This document shows, one piece after another, positions 1 to 8,883 of a DNA stretch of 64,000 nt (position 1 is the first letter of the stretch; each line of letters opens with the position of its first letter). Origin of the DNA: an uncultured Flavobacteriaceae bacterium. Its GTDB lineage: Bacteria; Bacteroidota; Bacteroidia; Flavobacteriales; Flavobacteriaceae. The DNA lies in NCBI GenBank assembly GCA_947494825.1, contig CANLWN010000005.1, forward strand, positions 1 to 64,000, in the 5' to 3' direction. A model generated the notes under the pieces. The model had not been told where the DNA came from. It ran no database searches and saw only the letters and a list, made by a program, of their open reading frames with translations. A program made the translations under genes and the position numbers.

Positions 1-450
1 GTGACGGTGAGCGACGGCGTGCTCAACATCGCCTTCGGGCATGTCGTGGAAAACCCCTTGGTCAACGCCATTGAAGTCCTTGGGGCCCAATCTGTTGGAG
101 GAGGAAGTTCTTCAGCCCGTTCCAGTGGGAATTCTGAACCTATTCTAGCCCTACAAACAGATGCTTTACTCGATGATAATCTAATCGTAAATGATGAGGT
201 TCGTATCTATCCTAACCCGGCCTCGATAGAGTTGTATATAACCACAAGCAGATCTTCCAGTAATCTTGAGGACATTAGTTTGTACGATTTTAGTGGTCGA
301 CTGATCAAAAGCAGGAATGCGGAAAAAATCAAAGTAGCCAACGGAAGTTATCGTTTGTCCTTAATCGGATTGGAAAACGGCACATACGTACTTAAGACTA
401 CGAACGTCAAGGGCGTGGTGAAAATGCAAAAGATTGTTGTAAACAATTAA
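1..450 (+). CDS. C-terminal end of a secreted malectin-type protein with T9SS sorting domain (partial)
   Basis: The frame is open at the first base, so the gene starts outside the window and the GTG at position 1 need not be its start. The first 28 residues (GVLNIAFGHVVENPLVNAIE) look like the last strands of a malectin-type carbohydrate-binding domain. A Ser/Gly-rich linker follows. The last 80 residues form a type A T9SS sorting domain, with the EVRIYPNPAS opening, a central LYDFSGRLIK strand and a terminal KMQKIVVNN strand. Such domains direct export through the type IX system and release or anchoring at the cell surface. A perfect 13-bp inverted repeat lies 73 bases after the stop. The malectin reading rests on a short stretch; the sorting domain is clear. 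Confidence 0.8.
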   Translation: MTVSDGVLNIAFGHVVENPLVNAIEVLGAQSVGGGSSSARSSGNSEPILALQTDALLDDNLIVNDEVRIYPNPASIELYITTSRSSSNLEDISLYDFSGRLIKSRNAEKIKVANGSYRLSLIGLENGTYVLKTTNVKGVVKMQKIVVNN

Positions 451-522
451 AATGGAGCAGCCGGAAAATACATTGCGGATTACAGAATTTTAGCTGAACC
501 GTAAATCCGAATAAAATAAGAA

Positions 523-563
523 TCAAGGGTATAGGAAACCGTAATGGGGACCTATACCCTTGA
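523..563 (+). terminator. Perfect 13-bp inverted repeat, probable terminator
   Basis: TCAAGGGTATAGG at 523-535 is perfectly mirrored by CCTATACCCTTGA at 551-563 around a 15-base loop. It lies downstream of the T9SS-domain gene and before the next gene on the same strand. There is no U-tract after the stem, so it may be a 3' stabilising hairpin rather than an intrinsic terminator. Confidence 0.55.
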
Positions 564-618
564 AAACTAGTTAGCAATACAATATTGGGGGCATAAGTGG
601 AGTTTTTATAGCATAAGT

Positions 619-702
619 GTACGTAAATACGTAATAAATGGGCAAATATTCGATAATTTTCACTTTTTCATCGTCTAAATGCGGTTATTTGTACGTATGT
701 AC
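619..702. promoter_or_regulatory. Repeated GTACGTA palindromic motif upstream of the Calx-beta gene
   Basis: GTACGTAAATACGTAA (619-634) and GTACGTATGTAC (691-702) carry the self-complementary core TACGTA three times in 84 bases of otherwise AT-rich DNA, within 115 bases of the ATG at 734. Spaced palindromic cores before a large secreted-protein gene could be operator sites. No clear TAnnTTTG promoter box was found here, so the role is inference. Confidence 0.3.
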
Positions 703-733
703 CTGTAATTGAGTAAAACCAAACCCCAATCTT

Positions 734-3700
734 ATGCTTCGATCCTTTTTTTTGGTCCTTACCCTACTATCGCTTTTTTTGGTAGAAGGACAGAGTCCAG
801 TTGTAAGCGGTCAACAAAAAAAATGGCACAAAATCACCATAGAATTTACTGATGACAGTACTTACAATGAAGATGGAACACCCAACCCCTTCCTTGATAG
901 AAGACTCGATGTTACATTTATAAGCCCCAGCGCTCAAACCTATGTAGTGCCCGGTTATTTCGCTGCAGATGGAAATGCAGCAGAAACGAGTGCAACCAGT
1001 GGCAACAAATGGCAAGTAAATTTTTCTCCAAATGAGACAGGTGTATGGACCTTTTCAGCCTCCTTTAGGGAAGGTTCCAACGTTGCCGTGACCTATCCCG
1101 CTTCTCCATCAGATGGTAGCGCGGGTTCCATTGATGGACAATCTGGAAATTTTACCGTTACAGGAAATGACAAAACGGGAATAGATCTTAGGGCAAAAGG
1201 AAGACTGATGTATGACGGAACGCGGTACCCTAAATTTACGGAAACCGGAGAGGCTTTTCTGAAGGCTGGGGCAGATTCTCCGGAAAATTTATTGGCTTTT
1301 TCGGATTTTGACAATACCACAGCTTTCTATGACTGGTCGGCCCATAGCGGAGATTGGGTATCTGGTGATCCCCAATGGCAAGGGACAAAAGGAAGAAATT
1401 TGATTGGAGCAATCAATTATTTATCCGGCAAAGGCATGAATTCCTTTTCTTTTCTTCCCATGAATGTTTTAGGAGATGGTAAGGATGTTTGGCCTTGGAA
1501 AGGTGGGTATCTCGATGTTTTTGATAATACGGCCAATGATATAGATGAACGTCGCCGCTATGACGTCTCCAAGTTGGCGCAATGGGAGATTGTGTTTCTT
1601 CATGGGCAAGAAAAGGGAATGTTCCTACACTTCAAATTGCAGGAAGAAGAGAATGATCAACTGATGGATGGTGGGGCTTTGGGCACTACTAGAAAGTTAT
1701 ATTGCCGAGAGCTCATAGCCCGTTTTGGCCATCATCTTGCCCTGAATTGGAATATAGGCGAGGAAAATACCCAAACCACGGCACAGGTGGTAGATATGAT
1801 GCAATATATCAGGGATATAGACCCCTATGATCATTTAATAGTACTACATACCAAACCTAACGACCAAATATTAAAGTATACGCCTCTCTTGGGAAGTGCC
1901 TCGGAAATGACTGGGGTATCCCTACAAATTCAGGATGTTCTGACGCATGATGAAATAAAACAATGGATAGATGCCTCGGCCGCGGCAGGGAAACAGTGGG
2001 TGGTTGCGAATGACGAACAAGGCCTTCCCACCGTTGGAGTTGCCACAGATGCGACTTATTCAGGAGATCGTGGAACAGTTCCGGATAACAGGGAAACCGT
2101 GCGTGATGAAATCCTCTATGGCACGCTTATGGCCGGAGGTTGGGGTGTAGAATACTATTTCGGTGCTAGTACTGGCGTCAAGGATTTGGACGGAGCGGAC
2201 TGGAGAAGTAGAGACGTAAAATGGGACGATGCCAAACATGCTTTGGATTTTTTCAACACCCATCTTCCTTTTACTGAGATGGCGGGTGATGATACCTTGG
2301 TTACAGATCCCGAAGCCTATTGCTTCGCAAAGATAAATGATGTTTATGTAGTGTATACACCAGATGCAAGTGTCTCAAATTCAATAGACTTGGGAAACTC
2401 GGGGGATACCTATACTATAAGATGGTATGATCCCAGAAGTGGGGGTTCATTGCAAAATGGATCCATAACTAGCGTAGTGGCTACCGGCGGTAACAAAAAT
2501 ATAGGCACTCCACCCAACAATACATCAAGCGATTGGTTAGCACTAATAGAGAATACGCAAGCGGATGGTGCTAGTATTTCAATAGACAATGTTACCGTGG
2601 CAGAAGGTGGCCAGGCAACCTTAACGGTTACCTTGGACACAGCAGTATCGGGAGGTTTTACCGTAGACTATGCCACCCAAGACGATACCGCAGAAGATGG
2701 AACAGATTACACGGCCGATACCGGTACGCTCACCTTCAGCGGTACAGCTGGTGAACAGCAACAAATTACCATTAGCACTACGGATGACACGGATTCGGAA
2801 AACGATGAGTTTTTTTTTGTAAACCTGAGCAATGCTACGGCTAGTGTAACCATCGCGGATAGCCAGGGGGTGGTTACCATCACCGACAACGACAATCCAC
2901 CTAGTATTTCCATCGCTGATATTACCATATCGGAAGGTGATGATGCTATTTTTACGGTAAGCTTGGACAAGGAAGTTCCCGGAGGTTTTACGGTGGATTT
3001 TGCCACGTCCGATGGTTCCGCCTTGGACGGATCCGATTACACCACAGACTCGGGAACCCTAACGTTTAGCGGAAGTGCTGGTGAAGATCAGACGATTACC
3101 ATTACTACCTTGGATGACGCTTTTGTAGAGAACAATGAGCAATTCACTGTAACCCTGAGCAATCCCAGCGAGGCAATAACGATTGATGACCCCACAGCAA
3201 CAGCAACCATTACAGACAACGATGTTGCGTCGACCATTTCCATAAACAATGTTACCGTTTCGGAAGGCTCCGATGCGGTATTGGTCGTTACGCTCGACGA
3301 TGCTACCGCTGCTCCCTTCAGCATAGATTTCAGTACACAAAACAGCACCGCTACCAGTGGGTCGGATTATACCACAGATAGTGGAATCCTAAATTTCAGT
3401 GGCCTTGCAGGAGAAACACAGCAAATTACAATTAGCACCATAGACGACCTCATCGTTGAAGGCGAAGAGCAGTTCTTTGTAAATATCGAAAACGTAGTCG
3501 GTGCTTCGGTAGACATTTCGGACGGACAAGGGACCATCACTATTACCGATACCGATACCTCGGCACTATCGATCAACGACATAACGGTAACGGAAGGTGG
3601 TAATGCAACCTTTAGTATTAGCCTTACCAATGCGGTAGATGGCGGGTTTTCTGTGGATTATGTCACCCAGGACGATGCTGCCAATGCGGGATCGGACTAC

Positions 3701-6145
3701 CTTTCAGAATCGGGGACCGTGTCGTTCTCAGGAACAGCCGGGGAAACCAGGCAGCTGAGCATTTCAACTGTTGATGACCTGGTGGTGGAAGTGGATGAGC
3801 AGTTTTTTGTAAATCTCAGTAATATCGCCGGTACACTATCAGCTTCAATAACCCTTAGCGATACTCAGGGTGCGGCAACGATCAACGACAATGATTCCGC
3901 CTCCATAGCGATTGATGACGTGGTCTTGCTCGAAGGAGGTGACGCCGTTTTTACCATTTCCCTAAACAATGCGGTCGATGGAGGCTTTAGCGTAGACTAT
4001 GCCACCCAGGAAGATACCGCCCTTGCCGGGCTAGATTTCACCTCCCAGAATGGCAGTATCAACTTTATGGGAAGCGCCGGGGAAACCCAACAACTTACCA
4101 TTGCAACACTGGATGATGCACTAGTGGAGAGCAACGAACAATTTTTTGTGAACCTCAGCAACCCCACCTCGGGAGTAACACTGGCTGATGCCCAGGGAAC
4201 CGCAACCCTGAATGACGGCGATTCTGCCAACATCTTCGTCAACAATGTGTCCGTAATGGAAACAGGGGGTACCGCCATATTTATGGTGACCTTGACCAAT
4301 GACGCAGGTAGCGGATTCACCATAGATTATTCCACCGCCGATGACAGCGCGGTTGAGCCCTCGGACTACGAGGCGGCAACCGGCACGCTTACCTTTAATG
4401 GTACGGCAGGGGAAACACAGCAAATAAGCATCAATATCACCGATGACAGTACCGTTGAGGATACAGAGCAGTTTTTTGTGAATATCAGCAATTTGGTAGG
4501 CGCCACGGTAAATATCTCCGGAGCTCAAGGAAGGGGTACGATTACCGACAATGATACAGCAAGCATCACAATCAGTGACCCAACGGTTACGGAAGGTGAA
4601 GCCGTGGTCTTTTCGGTTACTCTAACCAATTCCGTTAGCAGCGGTTTCAGCGTTGACTATGCTACGTCCAATAGTACAGCAATCGCCGGGTCCGACTTTG
4701 CCAACACCAATGGAACCTTAAATTTTTCGGGTTTTTCTGGTGAAATCCAAACCATCAACGTGGGTACTACAGACGATACCCTGGCAGAACAAACAGAGCA
4801 ATTCTATATGAACCTGTCCAACCTTACCGGCGGGGCAATTATCATACAGGACGGGCAAGGTTTAGCTACTATTGAAGATAATGATACCGCATCCCTTACC
4901 CTTAACAATGTTTCCGTTACCGAAGGGGAAAACGCCATTTTAACCGTTACCTTGGATAGGGATGTTGCCAGCGGATTTACAGTGGATTATGCTACAGCAA
5001 ACAATACGGCCCAATCCGGATCCGATTACACGGCAAACTCGGGGTCTTTGAGTTTTGCCGGAACGGCCGGGGAAACACAGCAAATAACCATTAGTACCAT
5101 TGATGATAGTAATACCGAAAGTGTTGAGCAATTTTTTGTGACCTTAAGCAATGTGGCCGGTGCCCCTGTAACCTTACCCGATCCACAGGCCACGGTTACA
5201 CTGACGGACAATGACACTACCGGACCATCGCTTCGCATTGACGATGTCTCCGTAACCGAAGGACAAGCCGTAATCTTGACGGTGACGCTTACCAACAGCG
5301 CCTCTGGCGGGTTTAGCGTGGACTACGCAACGGTGGACGACTCTGCATTGGCGGGGTCCGATTACGACGCGAACAGCGGGACACTTAGCTTTAATGGAAC
5401 CTCCGGTGAGCAACAGGAAATAACGCTGGGCACCATAGACGATGTTCTTTTGGAGGACACGGAAGTTTTTTTCGTAGACCTCGACAATATAACAAATGGG
5501 GCCGTATCCATCTCCAAGGATCGAGGGACGGTTACCCTACTCGACAACGACGACGCTCCGGATGCACCACCAAGCATAAGCATATCGGATGCCGAAGGTA
5601 TTGAAGGGGATGTACTGCGTTTTGTGGTGACTTTGGATAAACCGTCCACAGAGGATATACGCTTTACCCCTGAATTTACCAACCAGACCACAACAGACGG
5701 GGATTACGATACAAGTTCCATCCAAGAAGTTACCCTGCTGGCCGGGGAGACCGAAACTATTCTGGAGGTCGCTCTGGTACAGGATGACCAAAGGGAAGAG
5801 GATGAGATATTTTTGGTGGGAATAGGATCGGTGGAAACCGGCGCCCTTGCCAATTTGGAGGTTACAGCCCAAGGTACCATCCAAGATCGTTCCGTGGTGC
5901 TTTACCCCGTGCCCTTCAGAAGTACCGACACGGACCTGACCATTGACGGGTTGAGCAACGGCACCTTTTTCCTAGCATTGTACAATATGTCCGGGCAGTT
6001 GATGTTGGAACAACAGGTGGAAGTGGTGGACAACACCTATACTTGGCAAGCATTGGATATCCTATCCAACGGCACCTACCTCCTAACCATGGAAAACCCG
6101 GTTTTGGGAGAATCCGTGCAAAAACGTTTTGTGGTGGCCAAATAG
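734..6145 (+). CDS. Giant secreted DUF5060/glycosidase-like protein with ten Calx-beta repeats and T9SS domain
   Basis: The 1803-residue product starts with a signal peptide (about residues 1-19). Residues 25-145 resemble the DUF5060 beta-sandwich found in front of putative glycoside hydrolases. Residues 155-540 look like a TIM-barrel glycosidase of the DUF4038/GH5-like type; LNWNIGEEN and VVANDEQG are plausible acid/base and nucleophile strands. Residues 613-1612 hold nine similar repeats of about 111 residues with the Calx-beta signature (xSxTVxEG... DNDxAS), and a tenth, divergent one follows to about 1715. Residues 1720-1803 are a T9SS sorting domain (VVLYPVPF...). The acidic repeats suggest a calcium-stiffened stalk that displays the catalytic head. 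No substrate can be named. It stands alone between two inverted repeats. Confidence 0.8.
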   Translation: MLRSFFLVLTLLSLFLVEGQSPVVSGQQKKWHKITIEFTDDSTYNEDGTPNPFLDRRLDVTFISPSAQTYVVPGYFAADGNAAETSATSGNKWQVNFSPNETGVWTFSASFREGSNVAVTYPASPSDGSAGSIDGQSGNFTVTGNDKTGIDLRAKGRLMYDGTRYPKFTETGEAFLKAGADSPENLLAFSDFDNTTAFYDWSAHSGDWVSGDPQWQGTKGRNLIGAINYLSGKGMNSFSFLPMNVLGDGKDVWPWKGGYLDVFDNTANDIDERRRYDVSKLAQWEIVFLHGQEKGMFLHFKLQEEENDQLMDGGALGTTRKLYCRELIARFGHHLALNWNIGEENTQTTAQVVDMMQYIRDIDPYDHLIVLHTKPNDQILKYTPLLGSASEMTGVSLQIQDVLTHDEIKQWIDASAAAGKQWVVANDEQGLPTVGVATDATYSGDRGTVPDNRETVRDEILYGTLMAGGWGVEYYFGASTGVKDLDGADWRSRDVKWDDAKHALDFFNTHLPFTEMAGDDTLVTDPEAYCFAKINDVYVVYTPDASVSNSIDLGNSGDTYTIRWYDPRSGGSLQNGSITSVVATGGNKNIGTPPNNTSSDWLALIENTQADGASISIDNVTVAEGGQATLTVTLDTAVSGGFTVDYATQDDTAEDGTDYTADTGTLTFSGTAGEQQQITISTTDDTDSENDEFFFVNLSNATASVTIADSQGVVTITDNDNPPSISIADITISEGDDAIFTVSLDKEVPGGFTVDFATSDGSALDGSDYTTDSGTLTFSGSAGEDQTITITTLDDAFVENNEQFTVTLSNPSEAITIDDPTATATITDNDVASTISINNVTVSEGSDAVLVVTLDDATAAPFSIDFSTQNSTATSGSDYTTDSGILNFSGLAGETQQITISTIDDLIVEGEEQFFVNIENVVGASVDISDGQGTITITDTDTSALSINDITVTEGGNATFSISLTNAVDGGFSVDYVTQDDAANAGSDYLSESGTVSFSGTAGETRQLSISTVDDLVVEVDEQFFVNLSNIAGTLSASITLSDTQGAATINDNDSASIAIDDVVLLEGGDAVFTISLNNAVDGGFSVDYATQEDTALAGLDFTSQNGSINFMGSAGETQQLTIATLDDALVESNEQFFVNLSNPTSGVTLADAQGTATLNDGDSANIFVNNVSVMETGGTAIFMVTLTNDAGSGFTIDYSTADDSAVEPSDYEAATGTLTFNGTAGETQQISINITDDSTVEDTEQFFVNISNLVGATVNISGAQGRGTITDNDTASITISDPTVTEGEAVVFSVTLTNSVSSGFSVDYATSNSTAIAGSDFANTNGTLNFSGFSGEIQTINVGTTDDTLAEQTEQFYMNLSNLTGGAIIIQDGQGLATIEDNDTASLTLNNVSVTEGENAILTVTLDRDVASGFTVDYATANNTAQSGSDYTANSGSLSFAGTAGETQQITISTIDDSNTESVEQFFVTLSNVAGAPVTLPDPQATVTLTDNDTTGPSLRIDDVSVTEGQAVILTVTLTNSASGGFSVDYATVDDSALAGSDYDANSGTLSFNGTSGEQQEITLGTIDDVLLEDTEVFFVDLDNITNGAVSISKDRGTVTLLDNDDAPDAPPSISISDAEGIEGDVLRFVVTLDKPSTEDIRFTPEFTNQTTTDGDYDTSSIQEVTLLAGETETILEVALVQDDQREEDEIFLVGIGSVETGALANLEVTAQGTIQDRSVVLYPVPFRSTDTDLTIDGLSNGTFFLALYNMSGQLMLEQQVEVVDNTYTWQALDILSNGTYLLTMENPVLGESVQKRFVVAK
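2570..5569 (+). repeat. Nine tandem Calx-beta coding repeats of about 333 bp
   Basis: Nine in-frame units, each about 111 codons, begin with SIxIxxVTVxEG and end with a DND/DTD-type acidic turn. Phrases such as SGTAGETQQITISTIDD and EQFFVNLSN recur with substitutions, while third-codon positions vary widely. The array therefore looks old or codon-diversified, not a recent duplication. A tenth, diverged unit follows directly. Confidence 0.85.
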
Positions 6146-6197
6146 CGGGTTTGGGTGTAAATCCAAATCTTGTTCTTAAGCGTTTTGTCCGCTTTGT

Positions 6198-6214
6198 CAT
6201 GGCCCTATGCCATG
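6198..6214 (+). terminator. Short inverted repeat after the Calx-beta gene
   Basis: CATGGC (6198-6203) and GCCATG (6209-6214) form a 6-bp stem around a 5-base loop. A run of T follows about 18 bases later instead of directly, so termination is only a weak suggestion. The rest of the interval 6146-6335 shows no gene. Confidence 0.25.
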
Positions 6215-6335
6215 GTAGGTATAACACAACCATTTTTTTGTCATTTCGACCTATTTTCCATAGAATTGTTTAAAATTCATTTATGTTTGTTTCCACAAAG
6301 CCTCTAAGTTCCACGGCTGGTTACAAAACTTGGTG

Positions 6336-7772
6336 ATGCTGTTCAACTCGTTTGAATTTCTATTTTTTTTTCCGTTAATCCTGTTAGGCTTTTACCTTGT
6401 CCCACATAGGATGCGATGGATATGGCTCCTTTTGGGCAGCTATTATTTCTACATGGCCGCCGAGCCCTCGTTGGTACTTTTGTTGCTGCTTTCAACAGTG
6501 GTGGACTATTTTTGTGGTCTTGGTATGTGGAAAGCAGGTCAACAGCTAAAAAAGCTGTACCTGGCAACAAGTATCTCGGTCAATATTGGCATCCTGTTCG
6601 TATTTAAGTATCTCGGTTTTTTCACTGCTTCCTTCCAAGGTGTTTTAGGTTTTTTCGGTTTGCCCGAATCAGATCCGGACAGTGCCTATCAGTTTGAACA
6701 GATTCTGCTCCCGGTAGGCATAAGTTTTTACACCTTCCAGACCTTGGGGTATTCCATCGAAGTATATCGGGGGAACATTAAACCGGAGCGACACTTCGGA
6801 ACCTTCGCCCTCTACGTCGCGTTTTTCCCGCAATTGGTCGCCGGCCCCATTGAACGGGCCAACCGCTTGCTGCCCCAACTAAAAAAGCGCATTCACCTCG
6901 ATTTGGGGAATATCAGGAAAGGCCTCATTTTTATGGCTTGGGGTTTTTTTTTAAAAATTGTGGTCGCCGATAGATTGGGGCTCTATGTAGACGAAGCCTA
7001 TTCCGATCCCGAACTTTATCACGGATTACCCTTGGCGTTAAGTGCAATCTTTTTTGGCTTCCAGATATATTACGACTTTTCGGCCTATACCGCCATTGCT
7101 ATCGGAGCCGCTAAAACCATGGGGTACGACCTGATGCAAAATTTCAACAGGCCATTTTTTGCGACCTCGGCCATGCAATTTTGGAATCGTTGGCATATTT
7201 CCCTGACGCGATGGATGCTGGACTATCTCTATCGTCCGCTTAAAGTGACCCTTAAAATGTCGAGACTCCTGGCCGTGTTTCTGGTCTTTTTCGTAATCGG
7301 CCTTTGGCATGGGGCAAATTGGACCTTTGTGGTCTGGGGAATGCTTAACGGGCTATTGCTCATCCTGGAAGTGGCCACTAACGGGTTTCGAAAAAAGATC
7401 ATAGCCAAATTGGGGCTGTCCAAAAAGGTGGTCGGCGTCCTTGGATGGATTATCGTTATGGGGTATTTGGTCATTTCCCTGATTTTCTTTAGGTCGCCCT
7501 CTATAGAAGCCGCATGGTACTATTTGGAACACATGTTCACGATTACCAATCTACACGTGAACATATTGAACAACTATTTTGAACTCTTCTTGTCGTTCTT
7601 GCTTATCCTTGGGGTCCAGGCCGTACACTATACCAAAGGAAACCACAGGATCGATGAACTGGTTGTGCACAAGTCCACCCCCTTGAGATGGACCATTTAT
7701 ATTACCTATATCCTGATCATTGTATTTTTTGCCCTGAACAGGCAACAAACCTTTATTTACTTTCAATTCTAG
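6336..7772 (+). CDS. MBOAT-family membrane-bound O-acyltransferase (AlgI type)
   Basis: This 478-residue polytopic protein carries the AlgI/DltB-type signature. NRWHISLTRW holds His287 and IGLWHGANWTFVVWG holds the invariant His325, expected to be catalytic. Many hydrophobic segments span the whole length, as expected for an inner-membrane MBOAT enzyme that moves an acyl group, often acetyl, to an envelope polysaccharide or other acceptor. The ATG at 6336 is preferred to the in-frame TTG (6330) and GTG (6333), because MLFNSFEFLFFFP is the usual family start. It lies 3 bases before the SGNH-like gene, an AlgI/AlgJ-style pair. The acceptor is unknown; the GNAT-fold genes downstream suggest a surface glycan or lipid. 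Confidence 0.9.
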   Translation: MLFNSFEFLFFFPLILLGFYLVPHRMRWIWLLLGSYYFYMAAEPSLVLLLLLSTVVDYFCGLGMWKAGQQLKKLYLATSISVNIGILFVFKYLGFFTASFQGVLGFFGLPESDPDSAYQFEQILLPVGISFYTFQTLGYSIEVYRGNIKPERHFGTFALYVAFFPQLVAGPIERANRLLPQLKKRIHLDLGNIRKGLIFMAWGFFLKIVVADRLGLYVDEAYSDPELYHGLPLALSAIFFGFQIYYDFSAYTAIAIGAAKTMGYDLMQNFNRPFFATSAMQFWNRWHISLTRWMLDYLYRPLKVTLKMSRLLAVFLVFFVIGLWHGANWTFVVWGMLNGLLLILEVATNGFRKKIIAKLGLSKKVVGVLGWIIVMGYLVISLIFFRSPSIEAAWYYLEHMFTITNLHVNILNNYFELFLSFLLILGVQAVHYTKGNHRIDELVVHKSTPLRWTIYITYILIIVFFALNRQQTFIYFQF

Positions 7773-7775
7773 GGT

Positions 7776-8732
7776 ATGGGGAAAAACTTTTATCTGAAAC
7801 TATCGTTTTTTATCCTCCTCTTTATCGGGACCTATTTTTTTGTGGTTCACCAGCTTTCGCAGGGCTATGTGGATGTATATTACCCAAAGTTTACACAAAG
7901 GGCAGAGAGCTTGATCATAGGCCTATCCAGAGGTCATGATGGCATTTCTCCGGATGTGATAGCGGACGAACTGGACAGTTTCCCTATGGCCCGTCCCCTT
8001 ATTAATTTTGCTTTTGATAAATATCAGTCCCCCTATGGTGAAATCTATCTGGAGGGCATAGCGAAAAAAATTGGGGAAAATACCGAAGATGGTCTTTTCA
8101 TTTTGACCCTCTCCCCTGGTGGTTTTACTATACCAGGTAAAATGGATGACGATGCTATTCTCAAGATGGATAAAAAAATGATTATGGGGAAACTGAGTGA
8201 TTTCCATTCCAACCCTAATTACAACTATATCGTAAAGTGCTATGCGCAGTCCTTATATGCCGTTTACAATAGAAACAATCTCTTTGAAAATCAGGTTACC
8301 CATCCCAATGGATGGAATGAAATTAAGGTTTACACGGAAGAAAGCGAAATCTCCGAGGCCGACATGAAACACTGGAAATCCCTTACCTTAAGGGGCTACG
8401 AACAAATCATGAAAAAAGAAAAAATCTCCGCCTATAGAATCAGGCATTTTGCAAAGACCTTGACTTTTTTGAAGGAAAGAGGGACTGTCCTTATGGTTCG
8501 CCTGCCTTCGGATCCGGATATTATCGCTCTGGAGAATGCCTATTGGAGCAATTTTTCCGAACAGATGGATAGTATTTCCAAAGCCCATAAGGTGCCTTTC
8601 TTTGACTATACAAAGCAACCGCACGCGTATAAAACCTATGACGGTTCGCACCTCGTTTCCCGTAGTGCAGTGGAATTCTCCAAGCGGCTTGGAGGGGACA
8701 TCCGGGCATACCTAAAAGAGCAAAATAATTAA
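7776..8732 (+). CDS. SGNH-hydrolase-like partner of the MBOAT acyltransferase
   Basis: The 318-residue protein has one N-terminal membrane anchor (residues 7-27) and an extracytoplasmic domain. IIGLSRGHDGI around Ser51 corresponds to the G-x-S-R-x-x-x-G-I block of AlgJ/DUF1574-type SGNH proteins, although the usual Asp before Ser is replaced by Leu. YDGSHL near the C-terminus supplies the D-x-x-H pair, Asp289 and His292. Only 3 bases separate it from the MBOAT gene, so the two are almost certainly co-transcribed. In analogous systems the MBOAT protein brings the acyl group across the membrane and the SGNH protein places it on or removes it from the acceptor. Overall similarity is low, and the family call rests on these motifs and on context. 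Confidence 0.65.
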   Translation: MGKNFYLKLSFFILLFIGTYFFVVHQLSQGYVDVYYPKFTQRAESLIIGLSRGHDGISPDVIADELDSFPMARPLINFAFDKYQSPYGEIYLEGIAKKIGENTEDGLFILTLSPGGFTIPGKMDDDAILKMDKKMIMGKLSDFHSNPNYNYIVKCYAQSLYAVYNRNNLFENQVTHPNGWNEIKVYTEESEISEADMKHWKSLTLRGYEQIMKKEKISAYRIRHFAKTLTFLKERGTVLMVRLPSDPDIIALENAYWSNFSEQMDSISKAHKVPFFDYTKQPHAYKTYDGSHLVSRSAVEFSKRLGGDIRAYLKEQNN

Positions 8733-8883
8733 AAATTACGCCTTGTCCATCGTGGAGAACCAGTGACAAGACAAATGATAACGAGAATTTAAAAACAAAT
8801 GTTAATTTTAGGACAACCAATACCGACCCACCTTCCGGGGAATCCTGGAGCACTAGGTATGCAGAAACTGTAAGTATAACCAA
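8733..8883 (+). other. Leader interval with a possible 24-codon ORF before the GNAT cluster
   Basis: This 151-base gap contains a short inverted repeat, CTTGTC (8742-8747) with GACAAG (8765-8770). It also holds a tiny ORF at 8799-8873 (MLILGQPIP...GMQKL). The ORF starts in the same CAAATGTTAAT context as the real gene start at 8884 and ends 10 bases before it. It could be a leader peptide or a chance duplicate; nothing proves translation. Confidence 0.25.

Noticed and set aside
4121-4528. Long antisense frame (135 codons) under the Calx-beta repeats
   Set aside because: It mirrors a repetitive coding strand, has no start signal, and its sequence has no recognisable features.
2570-5569. Regular repeats that might be read as a CRISPR or satellite array
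   Set aside because: The period is about 333 bp, in frame, and encodes Calx-beta domains; repeat units vary and there are no short spacers.
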